DNA of 64,000 bases, taken from Alkalihalobacterium chitinilyticum. Lineage in GTDB: Bacteria; Bacillota; Bacilli; Bacillales; Bacillaceae_F. The notes under the pieces were generated by a model. It worked only from the letters and a program-made list of their open reading frames with translations, was not told the origin of the DNA and did no database searches. Shown here piece by piece: positions 38,739-50,702 of this stretch (position 1 is the first letter of the stretch; every line of letters starts with the position of its first letter). The position numbers and the translations under genes were made by a program. The stretch spans positions 124,001-188,000 of the forward strand of contig NZ_JAOTPO010000007.1 in assembly GCF_029028005.1 (NCBI RefSeq). The letters are read 5' to 3'.

Positions 38739-40082
38739 ATGAGAATGGATGTTGGTCTTTTTCAACAACAGACTACAGGATTATATATGACCAAAGAACT
38801 TCGGCAAGCGATCTCACTCCTGCAATATTCAACGACAGAGTTGACTCAATATATACAAGAACAGGCGTTAGAAAATCCGCTGATAGAGCTAGAAGATCAT
38901 TTTCAGGCTGAGCTTTTAAAGAGGGAAAAGCAAAGAGAAGATCTAGATGAGCGACAATGGGAGAGTGGGTATCGGGAGCAAGAAGTTTCTCCTCTTGATT
39001 TCGTTAGCAGTGATCGGTATAACCTACAAGACCACTTATTGTATCAGGCTAAATTTCTTAATTTAGATGAACAAAGCTACGAAATTCTTTGTTATTTCAT
39101 TCTTCATGTCAATGGAGATGGCTACTTAAGTGAACCGGTTGAGAAAATGGTAGAAGAGTTAGGGATATCAGAGGAAGACGGTGAAGACGTCCTGATGGTA
39201 TTGCAAAATATGGAACCAACCGGTGTGGGAGCGAGAAATCTTCAAGAGTGTCTTTTACTTCAACTAGCGAAAAGAAAAGATCGAAATATACTTGCGGAAA
39301 TGATTATTGAGAATTATATGCAAATGTTAGCAGAAAGGCGTTGGAAGGAATTATCGAAGGAATTATCTGTGACCCTTCAGGAAATTCAACAAGTGTATGA
39401 TCTTATCCAAACATTGCAGCCGAGACCAGGTGTTAATTATTCAGATGACCCGCCGAAGTATGTTCAGCCGGATGTAACGGTAGAAGAAATAGAGGGAGAA
39501 CTCGTTGTCCTTGTTCATGATGACTTGCTCCCGAGAATTCAGTTAAATAAACAATATCAATCACTATTGCACGATAAAAGTTCTGATGCCAATGAATATG
39601 TGCGCAAAAAATATGATCAAGTGAAATGGTTATTAAAAAATATTAAACAACGTCAAGTGACTCTTTATCAAGTAACGGATGCAATTGTCCGTCACCAAAA
39701 AGAATTTTTTTATAAGGGAGCAGAGGCGTTACGGCCATTAACGTTAAAGCAAATTGCAGAAGAAATTGACGTCCACGAGTCTACGGTAAGTCGTGTGACG
39801 ACGAATAAATACATGCAGTCGCCGCGCGGTCTTTTTGAATTGAAGTACTTTTTTACAACCGCCCTTACGAATGGGAACGCAGGGGAAACTTCTACCTCTT
39901 ATGCAAAAGAAGTGATAAAATCGTTAATTGAGAAAGAAGATAAACGAAAGCCTTTATCTGATCAAAAAATTGTGGATGCTTTAAAAACGCAGCATGAAAT
40001 TGAGCTATCGAGAAGAGCTGTTGCAAAGTATCGAGATGAGATGAAGATCCCGTCGTCTTCTAAGCGGAAACGATTTGAATAG
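38739..40082 (+). CDS. rpoN: RNA polymerase sigma-54 factor (SigL)
   Basis: A 447-aa sigma-54. The Gln/Leu-rich region I has LFQQQTTGLYMTKELRQAISLLQ and ALENPLIEL. The core-binding region is about 80-280. The HTH reads LTLKQIAEEIDVHESTVSRVTTNKYM, and the C-terminal RpoN box is SRRAVAKYRDEM. It directs transcription from -24/-12 promoters with enhancer-binding activators. GGGGAGAG precedes the ATG. A cre in the leader suggests glucose repression through CcpA with HPr/Crh. Confidence 0.95.
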   Translation: MRMDVGLFQQQTTGLYMTKELRQAISLLQYSTTELTQYIQEQALENPLIELEDHFQAELLKREKQREDLDERQWESGYREQEVSPLDFVSSDRYNLQDHLLYQAKFLNLDEQSYEILCYFILHVNGDGYLSEPVEKMVEELGISEEDGEDVLMVLQNMEPTGVGARNLQECLLLQLAKRKDRNILAEMIIENYMQMLAERRWKELSKELSVTLQEIQQVYDLIQTLQPRPGVNYSDDPPKYVQPDVTVEEIEGELVVLVHDDLLPRIQLNKQYQSLLHDKSSDANEYVRKKYDQVKWLLKNIKQRQVTLYQVTDAIVRHQKEFFYKGAEALRPLTLKQIAEEIDVHESTVSRVTTNKYMQSPRGLFELKYFFTTALTNGNAGETSTSYAKEVIKSLIEKEDKRKPLSDQKIVDALKTQHEIELSRRAVAKYRDEMKIPSSSKRKRFE

Positions 40083-40093
40083 TGGAGGTAGTT

Positions 40094-40345
40094 ATGGGTA
40101 AGCTAAAAGTAACGTTTTATACAAAAGAAAATTGTTCCCTATGTGACAACGGGTTAGCGGTTTTAAAAATCATTCAAGAAGATATCCCCTTTGATATCGA
40201 AATGGTTGATATTTATAAAGACGACGAATTGTTAGAAAAATATCAAGTGATGATTCCAGTCGTTTCAATCGACGGTGAAGAAATTGATTACGGAATTGTG
40301 ACAGAAGAAAAAATAAGAAAACGTTTACTTTCAGTTTGTCGATAA
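40094..40345 (+). CDS. Glutaredoxin-like protein (DUF836 type)
   Basis: An 83-aa thioredoxin-fold protein beginning KVTFYTKENCSLCDNG with the redox motif CSLC and a cis-Pro segment VMIPVVSIDGEE. It is probably cytosolic and involved in thiol exchange; no partner is known. The start at 40094 follows TGGAGGTAG, 11 bp after the rpoN stop, so it is likely co-transcribed with rpoN. Confidence 0.85.
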   Translation: MGKLKVTFYTKENCSLCDNGLAVLKIIQEDIPFDIEMVDIYKDDELLEKYQVMIPVVSIDGEEIDYGIVTEEKIRKRLLSVCR

Positions 40346-40361
40346 AATCTACTTGAAGTTT

Positions 40362-40414
40362 AGATCAGTTCCTTGTTACAATGAGTGTGTTGAAGGAATT
40401 GGTCTTTTTTTTAC
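40362..40414 (+). terminator. Terminator after the rpoN-glutaredoxin unit
   Basis: GATCAGTTCCTT and AAGGAATTGGTC pair with G-U wobbles, followed by eight T. Confidence 0.8.
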
Positions 40415-40420
40415 GGTAGA

Positions 40421-40456
40421 TGGGACACATTTTGTCACACAGGGACATATAATGAC
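40421..40456. promoter_or_regulatory. Tandem CggR operator
   Basis: TGGGAC-N6-TGTC-N4-AGGGAC-N6-TGAC reproduces the B. subtilis two-half-site CggR operator (CGGGACN6TGTCN4CGGGACN6TGTC) almost exactly. It is about 40 bp upstream of cggR. Confidence 0.9.
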
Positions 40457-40496
40457 CCTATAAAAGGGGATGTATAACAATAGAAGGAGAAAAAGG

Positions 40497-41513
40497 ATGA
40501 GAAATCTTTTTGACATTCAACAAAAGCTCGTTCCTGATTTACTTGAGGTTTTGTTGAAGCGTTACAGAATACTCCAATACATTCGTTTGATGGAACCGAT
40601 TGGACGAAGAAGTCTCTCTACTAGTATGGACATTAGTGAAAGAATTTTACGCAGTGAAGTTACTTTCCTGAAAGACCAACGCCTAGTTCATGTAGCAAGT
40701 GCAGGAATGAGTTTAACGAAAGAGGGTAAAAATTTATTACTGGAACTCGAAGGCATGATGAAAGAGTTATTAGGTTTGAAAGCTCTTGAAGAACAAATTG
40801 CACATGAATACCAATTAAAAAAAGTCATTGTCGTTCCGGGTGACAGTGATCAATATGATTGGGTAAAAAAAGAAATGGGGCGTGCTTGTGTCCACTACTT
40901 AAAGCAACATGTAGCCGATCAGGCGACAGTAGCAATAACAGGTGGTACAACCGTTGCAGCTGTTGCTGAAATGATGGGTTCGGATTTTCAGAGAGATGAT
41001 TTGTTGTTTGTACCTGCAAGAGGTGGAATTGGAGAAGAAGTCGAAAATCAGGCAAATACGATTTGTGCTGAAATGGCAAGACAAACAGGTGCTTCGTATC
41101 GATTATTACATGTCCCTGATCAACTAAGTGAAGATACGTATTCTTCTTTAATATCAGAACCGTCTGTTCAAAGTGTTTTACACAACATTACGAGTGCCAC
41201 TGTGGTTATTCACGGAATTGGAGAAGCTAAAACGATGGCCAAACGACGCGGGGCGTCAGAAGAGTTTTTACAAAAGCTTACGAACCACGAGGCAGTTGCT
41301 GAAGCTTTTGGTTATTATTTTGATCATTTAGGAGATATTATTCACAGGGAGCGTACAATCGGTCTTCAACTCGAGCACTTAAACGAAGAAAAGCAAGTCA
41401 TCGCTATTGCAGGCGGCTCTTCGAAAAGTGTTGCGATCACCGCTTACTTAAAAAACCGAAAAAGCACCATCCTAATCACCGACGAAGGCGCAGCCAGACA
41501 AATGCTCAACTAA
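40497..41513 (+). CDS. cggR: Central glycolytic genes regulator CggR
   Basis: A 338-aa SorC/DeoR-type repressor. An N-terminal winged HTH (about 20-75) is followed by a sugar-binding domain of the SorC family (about 85-335) that binds fructose-1,6-bisphosphate and relieves repression of the gapA operon. The start at 40497 has AAGGAG upstream and gives the B. subtilis length. It is autoregulated through the operator just upstream and heads the glycolytic operon. Confidence 0.95.
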   Translation: MRNLFDIQQKLVPDLLEVLLKRYRILQYIRLMEPIGRRSLSTSMDISERILRSEVTFLKDQRLVHVASAGMSLTKEGKNLLLELEGMMKELLGLKALEEQIAHEYQLKKVIVVPGDSDQYDWVKKEMGRACVHYLKQHVADQATVAITGGTTVAAVAEMMGSDFQRDDLLFVPARGGIGEEVENQANTICAEMARQTGASYRLLHVPDQLSEDTYSSLISEPSVQSVLHNITSATVVIHGIGEAKTMAKRRGASEEFLQKLTNHEAVAEAFGYYFDHLGDIIHRERTIGLQLEHLNEEKQVIAIAGGSSKSVAITAYLKNRKSTILITDEGAARQMLN

Positions 41514-41527
41514 CCTTTGTGCTTTGC

Positions 41528-41540
41528 GGTGCCAGGCACC
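41528..41540. repeat. GGTGCCAGGCACC palindrome, copy 1 in the cggR-gapA spacer
   Basis: Perfect odd-length palindrome, same family as 22633-22681, starting 15 bp after the cggR stop. Confidence 0.7.
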
Positions 41541-41602
41541 TGTAGCGCTTTATCGCATGAAAGCTAACACATTTAGCTAGACAGAAATACCTAAAATTTT
41601 AA

Positions 41603-41624
41603 AAAAGGGCTCGCCCTTTTCATA
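41603..41624 (+). terminator. Small hairpin between cggR and gapA
   Basis: AAAAGGG-CTCG-CCCTTTT with a tetraloop. It is weakly terminator-like; it could also stabilise the 5' end of processed gapA mRNA, since the B. subtilis cggR-gapA transcript is cleaved near the end of cggR. Confidence 0.5.
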
Positions 41625-41657
41625 AAAAACGATGAACAAGCATGCACAAATGACTAA

Positions 41658-42770
<1,113 letters not shown>

Positions 42771-42792
42771 TCGTTTATAGTGAAAGTTTTGG

Positions 42793-42837
42793 AAAGGGAG
42801 GAGAAATGCACCATACGTTTTTTCTCCCTTTTTCTCA
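42793..42837 (+). terminator. Terminator/attenuator between gapA and pgk
   Basis: AAAGGGAGGAGAAA...TTTTCTCCCTTT stem with a T-rich tail. Partial readthrough would explain higher gapA than pgk expression. Confidence 0.75.
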
Positions 42838-42878
42838 AATCTTTCTAAATGTTGAGTTCAAATGAGGGGGTTCACTAA

Positions 42879-44063
42879 GTGAATAAGAAGTCAATTCGCG
42901 ATGTTGAATTAACAGGAAAGAAAGTTTTTTGCCGTGTCGATTTTAATGTCCCAATGAACAATGGGGAAGTTACAGATGACACGAGAATTCGTGCTGCACT
43001 GCCAACGATTCAGCACCTGGTTGAACAAGGAGCAAAAGTCATCCTTGCGAGTCACCTTGGTCGTCCAAAAGGGCAAGTCGTTGAAGAGCTTCGCCTAGAT
43101 GCGGTAGCGAAACGTTTAAGTGATTTATTACAAAAAGAAGTGACAAAAACAGACGAAGCATTCGGTGCTGATGTCGATCAAGCCATCTCGTCCATGCAAG
43201 AGGGAGATGTACTTCTTTTAGAAAACGTCCGTTTCTATCCAGGTGAAGAGAAAAATGCTCCTGAATTAGCACAGCAATTTGCAGCTTTAGCTGATCTGTA
43301 TGTAAACGATGCATTCGGTGCTGCTCACCGCGCACACGCATCAACAGAAGGAATTGCCCACCACATTCCAGCGGTTGCAGGCTTTTTAATGGAAAAAGAG
43401 CTTGAAGTGTTAGGAAAAGCATTATCTAACCCAGAGCGTCCATTTACAGCGATAATCGGCGGGGCAAAAGTAAAAGATAAAATTGGGGTCATCGAAAACT
43501 TGCTTGAAAAAGTAGACAACCTAATTATCGGTGGCGGATTAGCATATACGTTTGTTAAAGCAAAAGGCTATGAAATCGGTCAATCTCTATTAGAAACAGA
43601 TAAAATTGATTTAGCTAAAGGCTTTATCGAAAAAGCAGAACAAAAAGGCGTTAAATTATATATGCCAGAAGATGTTGTTGTCGCTAACGAATTTTCAAAA
43701 GATGCAACGACACAAGTTGTGGATATTGATCAAATCCCAGCGGACTGGCAAGGACTTGATATCGGACCGAAAACGGTTGATACATACCGTAATGTAATTC
43801 TAGATTCTAAGCTTGTTATTTGGAATGGACCGATGGGTGTTTTCGAATGGGAAGCATTTGCTAACGGAACAAAATCTGTAGCTGTTGCACTTGCGGATGC
43901 TAACGATACGTTCACTGTTATTGGTGGTGGAGACTCTGCAGCAGCAGTAGAGAAATTTGAATTAGCTGAAAGCATGAGCCACATCTCGACAGGTGGAGGC
44001 GCATCTTTAGAATTTATGGAAGGTAAAGACCTCCCGGGAGTAGTAGCTTTAAACGATAAGTAA
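42879..44063 (+). CDS. pgk: Phosphoglycerate kinase
   Basis: A 394-aa monofunctional kinase making ATP from 1,3-bisphosphoglycerate. [11 protein letters not shown] and SHLGRPKG are in the N-domain; the nucleotide site includes [12 protein letters not shown] and [13 protein letters not shown] start preceded by GAGGGGG. Length complete. Confidence 0.97.
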   Translation: MNKKSIRDVELTGKKVFCRVDFNVPMNNGEVTDDTRIRAALPTIQHLVEQGAKVILASHLGRPKGQVVEELRLDAVAKRLSDLLQKEVTKTDEAFGADVDQAISSMQEGDVLLLENVRFYPGEEKNAPELAQQFAALADLYVNDAFGAAHRAHASTEGIAHHIPAVAGFLMEKELEVLGKALSNPERPFTAIIGGAKVKDKIGVIENLLEKVDNLIIGGGLAYTFVKAKGYEIGQSLLETDKIDLAKGFIEKAEQKGVKLYMPEDVVVANEFSKDATTQVVDIDQIPADWQGLDIGPKTVDTYRNVILDSKLVIWNGPMGVFEWEAFANGTKSVAVALADANDTFTVIGGGDSAAAVEKFELAESMSHISTGGGASLEFMEGKDLPGVVALNDK

Positions 44064-44083
44064 TCAAGAGAGGATGTTCATAA

Positions 44084-44836
<753 letters not shown>

Positions 44837-46369
44837 ATGAGTAAGAAACCGGTGGCAATGATAATCCTTGATGGATTTGCCTTGAGAGATGAAACAAAGG
44901 GGAATGCGGTTACCCACGCGAAAAAGCCAAACTTTGACCGCTATTGGAACACCTATCCTCATGCACAATTAAAAGCCTCAGGTGAAGCGGTTGGTTTACC
45001 TGAAGGGCAAATGGGGAACTCGGAAGTGGGTCACTTAAACATTGGAGCTGGGAGAGTCGTTTACCAAAGTTTAACGAGAGTCAACCTGTCTATCCGTGAA
45101 GGTGATTTTTACGAAAACCAAACGTTCAACAAGGCCATGGATCATGTGAAAGAAAAAAATAGCAGCTTACATATTTACGGACTTCTTTCAGACGGCGGTG
45201 TTCATAGTCATATTGAACATTTGTTTGCCTTGCTGGAGATGGCTAAATCGAAAGGGCTAGACAAAGTATACATTCATGGATTTTTAGATGGCCGTGATGT
45301 TGGACCAACTACAGCGGAAGTGTACATTCGAGCACTTATCGATAAAACGGAAGATTTAGGTGTTGGTAAAATTGCGACCATTCACGGTAGATATTACGCG
45401 ATGGACCGCGATCAACGCTGGGAACGTGTCGAAAAATCATATCGAGCAATGGTATACGGTGAAGGGCCTTCTTATCAAAACGCACTAGAAGTGTTAGAAG
45501 ACTCTTACAAGAACGAAATTCACGATGAATTTGTTCTACCGTCTGTCATTAAAGATGAAAACGATCAAGCGGTTGGAACGATTAAAGATGACGATGCAGT
45601 TATTTTCTTTAACTTCCGTCCAGACCGTGCCATCCAAATGTCACAAGTGTTTACGAACGAAGATTTTAGAGGATTTGACCGTGGTGAGGCATTTCCGAGA
45701 AACTTACACTACGTCTGCTTAACCCATTTTAGTGAGACGGTTCAAGGGTTCGTGGCGTTCCAGCCAACAAACTTAGACAATACGTTAGGTGAAGTTCTTT
45801 CGCAACAAGGCTATAAACAGCTTCGAATTGCGGAAACGGAAAAATATCCTCACGTCACGTTCTTTTTCAGTGGTGGAAGAGAAGAGCCGTTTTCTGGTGA
45901 AGAACGTATTTTAATTGACTCGCCAAAAGTGGCTACATATGATTTAAAGCCAGAGATGAGTGCTTATGAAGTAACTGATGCCCTGCTAAAAGAGATCGAA
46001 GCAGATAAGCATGATGCGATTATTTTAAACTTTGCCAACCCGGACATGGTTGGACACTCAGGGATGTTAGATCCAACAGTAAAGGCCATTGAAGCTGTTG
46101 ATGAGTGCTTAGGAAAAATAGTCGATGCGATCATTGCAAAAGGCGGCCATGCAATCATCACGGCAGACCACGGAAATGCCGATGAAGTAATCACTTTAGA
46201 AGGCACTCCAATGACTGCTCACACAACAAATCCGGTTCCAGTCATCGTAACAAAAGAAGGTGTGGAATTAAGAGAAGACGGGATTTTAGCTGATCTTTCT
46301 CCAACTCTTTTATACTTACTTGGCGGCGAACAACCGAAAGAAATGACAGGAAAAACATTAATTAAGTAA
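44837..46369 (+). CDS. gpmI: 2,3-bisphosphoglycerate-independent phosphoglycerate mutase
   Basis: A 510-aa Mn-dependent alkaline-phosphatase-superfamily enzyme (pgm of B. subtilis). The phosphoserine is in [15 protein letters not shown] (about Ser62) and metal ligands appear in [20 protein letters not shown] and TADHGNADE. It starts the base after the tpiA stop, with GGAGGCAAAG inside tpiA. Confidence 0.97.
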   Translation: MSKKPVAMIILDGFALRDETKGNAVTHAKKPNFDRYWNTYPHAQLKASGEAVGLPEGQMGNSEVGHLNIGAGRVVYQSLTRVNLSIREGDFYENQTFNKAMDHVKEKNSSLHIYGLLSDGGVHSHIEHLFALLEMAKSKGLDKVYIHGFLDGRDVGPTTAEVYIRALIDKTEDLGVGKIATIHGRYYAMDRDQRWERVEKSYRAMVYGEGPSYQNALEVLEDSYKNEIHDEFVLPSVIKDENDQAVGTIKDDDAVIFFNFRPDRAIQMSQVFTNEDFRGFDRGEAFPRNLHYVCLTHFSETVQGFVAFQPTNLDNTLGEVLSQQGYKQLRIAETEKYPHVTFFFSGGREEPFSGEERILIDSPKVATYDLKPEMSAYEVTDALLKEIEADKHDAIILNFANPDMVGHSGMLDPTVKAIEAVDECLGKIVDAIIAKGGHAIITADHGNADEVITLEGTPMTAHTTNPVPVIVTKEGVELREDGILADLSPTLLYLLGGEQPKEMTGKTLIK

Positions 46370-46499
46370 ATTGTGTTAATTTTTTTGTGTCAGTAAAGGA
46401 ATTTAAATTTTAATCACGAATGAGTGATAGGCAATAACGGACATCCTAGAAAAGGATACGATGATTATACTTAGTATTTTTATGAAAAAAGGGAGATGA

Positions 46500-47789
<1,290 letters not shown>

Positions 47790-47794
47790 TAAGC

Positions 47795-47845
47795 GAAAAG
47801 AGGCTGATCGGCTAGGGTGTTCCCGCTGAGAGGCCTCTTTTTTGT
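47795..47845 (+). terminator. Terminator of the glycolytic operon
   Basis: AAAAGAGGC...GCCTCTTTT encloses a 28-nt internally paired loop and is followed by a T-run. Confidence 0.85.
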
Positions 47846-48007
47846 TGGGAGACTTTTTTGTTCTAACATTTTACGGACACTCGTAATTCTGTACAAACAG
47901 GTAAGCTAGAATAATTTACTGATTCGGTAGGAATACGTGTGATGTGATAGTAAGGTGCTTAGGCAAGCCTGCTTTTTACGTAAAATTGTGGCGTAAAAAG
48001 AAGGAAT

Positions 48008-48182
48008 GAGCCCGTGTTTTACTAATACTGGTAAAAGTGGGTCAGAAACAGCAGGAATGAGCCCGTGTTTTACTAATACTGGTAAAAGTGGGTCAGAAAC
48101 AGCAGGAATGAGCCTGTTTCTTACTAATACTGGTAAAAGTGGGTCAGAAACAGGAGGAATGAGCCTGTTTTTTACTAATACT
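48008..48182. repeat. Tandem 51-bp repeat array, locus 3, cut by the IS
   Basis: GAGCC(C/T)G recurs at 48008, 48059, 48110 and 48161, exactly 51 bp apart. Units contain ACTAATACTGGTAAAAGTGGGTCAG-like sequence (shown as ACTAATACTGG and AAAAGTGGGTCAG). The fourth unit stops after 22 bp at the left end of the IS256-family element. Both strands are open as 17-residue repeats; I do not call genes. Confidence 0.92.
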
Positions 48183-48241
48183 GAGAACGTATATAGTTTT
48201 GTGTAAATGGTTATACTTGCCAAAAAAGGAGATGACCATTT

Positions 48242-49468
48242 ATGAGACAGTATGGAGATTTAACCATTAGAGAGTTGGCCAGTCAATGTGAAACGGTTGA
48301 TGATATTCAAACAATGATTCGAGAGGTTTTTAAAGAGACGCTTCAAGTTATTTTTGAAGCTGAAATGGAACACCACCTTGGCTATTCGAAGCATCATATT
48401 GATGGAATACATTCTGGAAATAGTCGGAACGGATATAGTAAAAAGACTATTAAATCTAAGTTTGGAAATACAGTTTTAGATATTCCAAGAGACCGTAGAG
48501 GCGAGTATGAGCCCCAAATTATAAAGAAATATGAAACTACACTTAATGGACTTGATGAACAAATTATAGCCCTTTACTCAAAAGGAATGTCTACTCGTGA
48601 TATAGAGGATCATATGCGAGGTATATATGGGATTAGTGTATCACCATCAATGGTAAGTAAGGTAACCGACAAAATTATTCCTACCATATACGAATGGCAC
48701 TCTCGTCCTTTAGATCGTGTATACACCATTTTATATCTAGATGCTATTCATTTTAAAGTAAAGCAAGATAATCGTATTGTGAATAAGGCTGCCTATACTG
48801 TTTTAGGTGTGAATACAGAAGGTGAAAAAGATATATTAGGTATATGGATTGGCGAGAATGAAAGTGCTAGCTTCTGGTTAGGCGTGTGTACCGACTTAAA
48901 AAATAGAGGTGTCGAAGACATCCTCATCGCTTGTAAAGACGGCCTTTCAGGCTTTTCTGACGCGATAAATGCTGTGTTTCCTCAAACTAGAATTCAACTT
49001 TGTGTCATTCATCAAATTAGAAATAATATAAAATATATTCCGGCTAAGTACCGTACCGAGTTCTTAAACCATTTAAAGAAAGTTTATAAAGCATTTACTA
49101 TCGAACAAGCCGAGCTTGCATTTGAAGAATTGAAGGAAGCTTGGGGAAAGAAATATCCTAAAGTGATCGCATCTTGGGAAACAAATTGGCTTGAACTTAC
49201 TGCCTTTTTCGAGTACCCACCAGAAATTAGAAAAATGATTTATACAACTAATACTATTGAAGGTTTTCATCGACAGCTTAGAAAGGTAACAAAAACGAAG
49301 AACGCATACCCAACAGATGATTCATTAAGAAAGATTGTTTTCTTAGCTACGATGGATATTGTGAAGAAGTGGAATAGACCTCATCCTGGTTGGTTAGAAT
49401 TGAAGGCACAGTTCGAAATCATGTTTGGGGATCGATTGATGATTGGTTCTTCAAACATAGATTCCTGA
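48242..49468 (+). CDS. IS256-family (mutator type) transposase
   Basis: A 408-aa DDE transposase. The acidic triad is visible as Asp in LYLDAIHF, Asp in ACKDGLSGF and Glu in TNTIEGFHRQ, with the family's C-terminal RKIVFLATMD. Full length and undisrupted. AAAGGAGATGACC precedes the ATG. Its terminal repeats are intact, so it is probably still mobile. Confidence 0.95.
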   Translation: MRQYGDLTIRELASQCETVDDIQTMIREVFKETLQVIFEAEMEHHLGYSKHHIDGIHSGNSRNGYSKKTIKSKFGNTVLDIPRDRRGEYEPQIIKKYETTLNGLDEQIIALYSKGMSTRDIEDHMRGIYGISVSPSMVSKVTDKIIPTIYEWHSRPLDRVYTILYLDAIHFKVKQDNRIVNKAAYTVLGVNTEGEKDILGIWIGENESASFWLGVCTDLKNRGVEDILIACKDGLSGFSDAINAVFPQTRIQLCVIHQIRNNIKYIPAKYRTEFLNHLKKVYKAFTIEQAELAFEELKEAWGKKYPKVIASWETNWLELTAFFEYPPEIRKMIYTTNTIEGFHRQLRKVTKTKNAYPTDDSLRKIVFLATMDIVKKWNRPHPGWLELKAQFEIMFGDRLMIGSSNIDS

Positions 49469-49495
49469 CGTTTGAGTTTTTCGCTTTGGTTCTAC

Positions 49496-49600
49496 CAAAA
49501 AAGGGGAAAGAAAAAAGAGAGAATGTGAATTCTCCCCTTTTTGCAGAACCCTGATAGGTGCTCGAGTTGCTCTCCAGCAGCGCCCTATCCCCCTATCAGG
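49496..49600 (+). terminator. Terminator and second dyad at the 3' end of the IS
   Basis: AAAAAAGGGGAA...TTCTCCCCTTTTT (49496-49542) is a good terminator for the transposase. A second long hairpin, CCTGATAGG (49550-49558)/CCTATCAGG (49592-49600), follows inside the IS. Confidence 0.65.
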
Positions 49601-49668
49601 TAAGAGCTAGTATCAGTATAAACTTTTTATCAGAAAAAATTCATTTACACAAAATATTTTACATTCCC

Positions 49669-49801
49669 TACCCTTAGGCTTTTTTTCTCCATTTCTGCGT
49701 ACCCTTAGGCTTTTTTTCTCCATTTCTGCGTACCCTTAGGCTTTTTTTCTCCATTTCTGCGTACCCTTAGGCTTTTTTTCTCCATTTCTGCGTACCCTTA
49801 G
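49669..49801. repeat. Tandem 31-bp repeat array abutting the IS
   Basis: Four identical 31-bp units (TACCCTTAGGC, eight-T tract region, CTCCATTTCTGCG) plus the first 9 bp of a fifth. The array begins exactly at the base after the IS right inverted repeat. Confidence 0.92.
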
Positions 49802-50702
49802 AACCCTTATCTCAAAATGAACTCTATTGAAGTTGTAAAAGCAGTATATTTCTACAGAGGGATTACAAGCTGCTATAATCACAATCATGCTTAACTTATG
49901 AATCTGATAAACGAATTGAAGCTTATCCTCAGAAACGAACACGAACTATCGACAGTTAATCACCTAAGAGTTCTTTATATAGCTTCGAACTCGCTTGCTT
50001 TAATAAATTTGATCATCTCACCCCCTTTTAGTGGCCTCTAATAGATATAGCCTTGGACTAATGGCAATCGAAGTCTAATTAGCTTTAGTTGTTCCTCTAG
50101 TGATGGCGAAGGTTACATTTAGTAACAATGGGTGGTTGAAAAACTAAGCATTAGTATTAGAGATTAAATGATTACTAGACAATAAGTGAATGCTGTATCA
50201 AATAACATAATACATAAAGTCAATTAATACAAAATCTATAACAAAACCAATAACAAATACCATTAGTGATTTGAAAAAACTCTAACAAAAGTGTTTTAAA
50301 CCTAGTATTGATAGGGGTTTCGGGAGTTTTCAGAAAAAATAGGTATCTGAACAAGTACGTAGATAAGCCAAACGGGATATTAATAGAGGAAGTATTTAGC
50401 AACTTAATAGATATGAATAATCTTTTAAAGAAATTAAATTTATTATAAAGGAGTAAAATAAGCATAAAATTTACATTTACATACAAAAAAAACTCACAAT
50501 CTATTAGTTGATTGTGAGTTTAATATACCTTTAGTTTAATTTCGAACAGTCCCTTTAACTATAAGGTTACTATGGATAAAAATAGACAATGACAAATAAG
50601 CTGTATGAAACCTATTTTTTCGAAAATAGACACATTGACAGCTTATTGAATACATAATTTAGTAGGTAATAAGAAAAAATCGAGAGTTGTAGAGTAATAA
50701 TT
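49802..50702. other. 900-bp AT-rich region, mostly empty
   Basis: No convincing gene. A short open stretch on the plus strand at 50294-50447 (ending in ...NLIDMNNLLKKLNLL) lacks a good start and may be a gene remnant. A terminator for the rep gene lies at 50484-50521. Confidence 0.5.
50484..50521 (-). terminator. Terminator of the rep gene
   Basis: AACTCACAATC/GATTGTGAGTT perfect 11-bp stem; on the minus strand it is followed by eight T. Confidence 0.85.

Larger units (their letters stand above)
48183..49668 (+). mobile_element. IS256-family insertion sequence, complete
   Basis: A 1486-bp element with 27-bp terminal inverted repeats (48183-48209 and 49642-49668, 22 of 27 identical, sharing TTTTGTGTAAATG) like those of IS256. 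It carries one intact transposase gene and a terminator hairpin after it. The 8-bp flanks (CTAATACT left, TACCCTTA right) differ, so there is no target duplication. Confidence 0.9.

Noticed and set aside
47975-48000. TTGTGG near 47983 as the left attachment site of the rlmH element
   Set aside because: Only 6-7 bases match the right boundary. The same hexamer at 51609 is inside the rep gene, so the match is not meaningful.
50294-50447. Short plus-strand coding-like tail ending NLIDMNNLLKKLNLL
   Set aside because: No ribosome site or credible start; at most a remnant, so not annotated as a gene.
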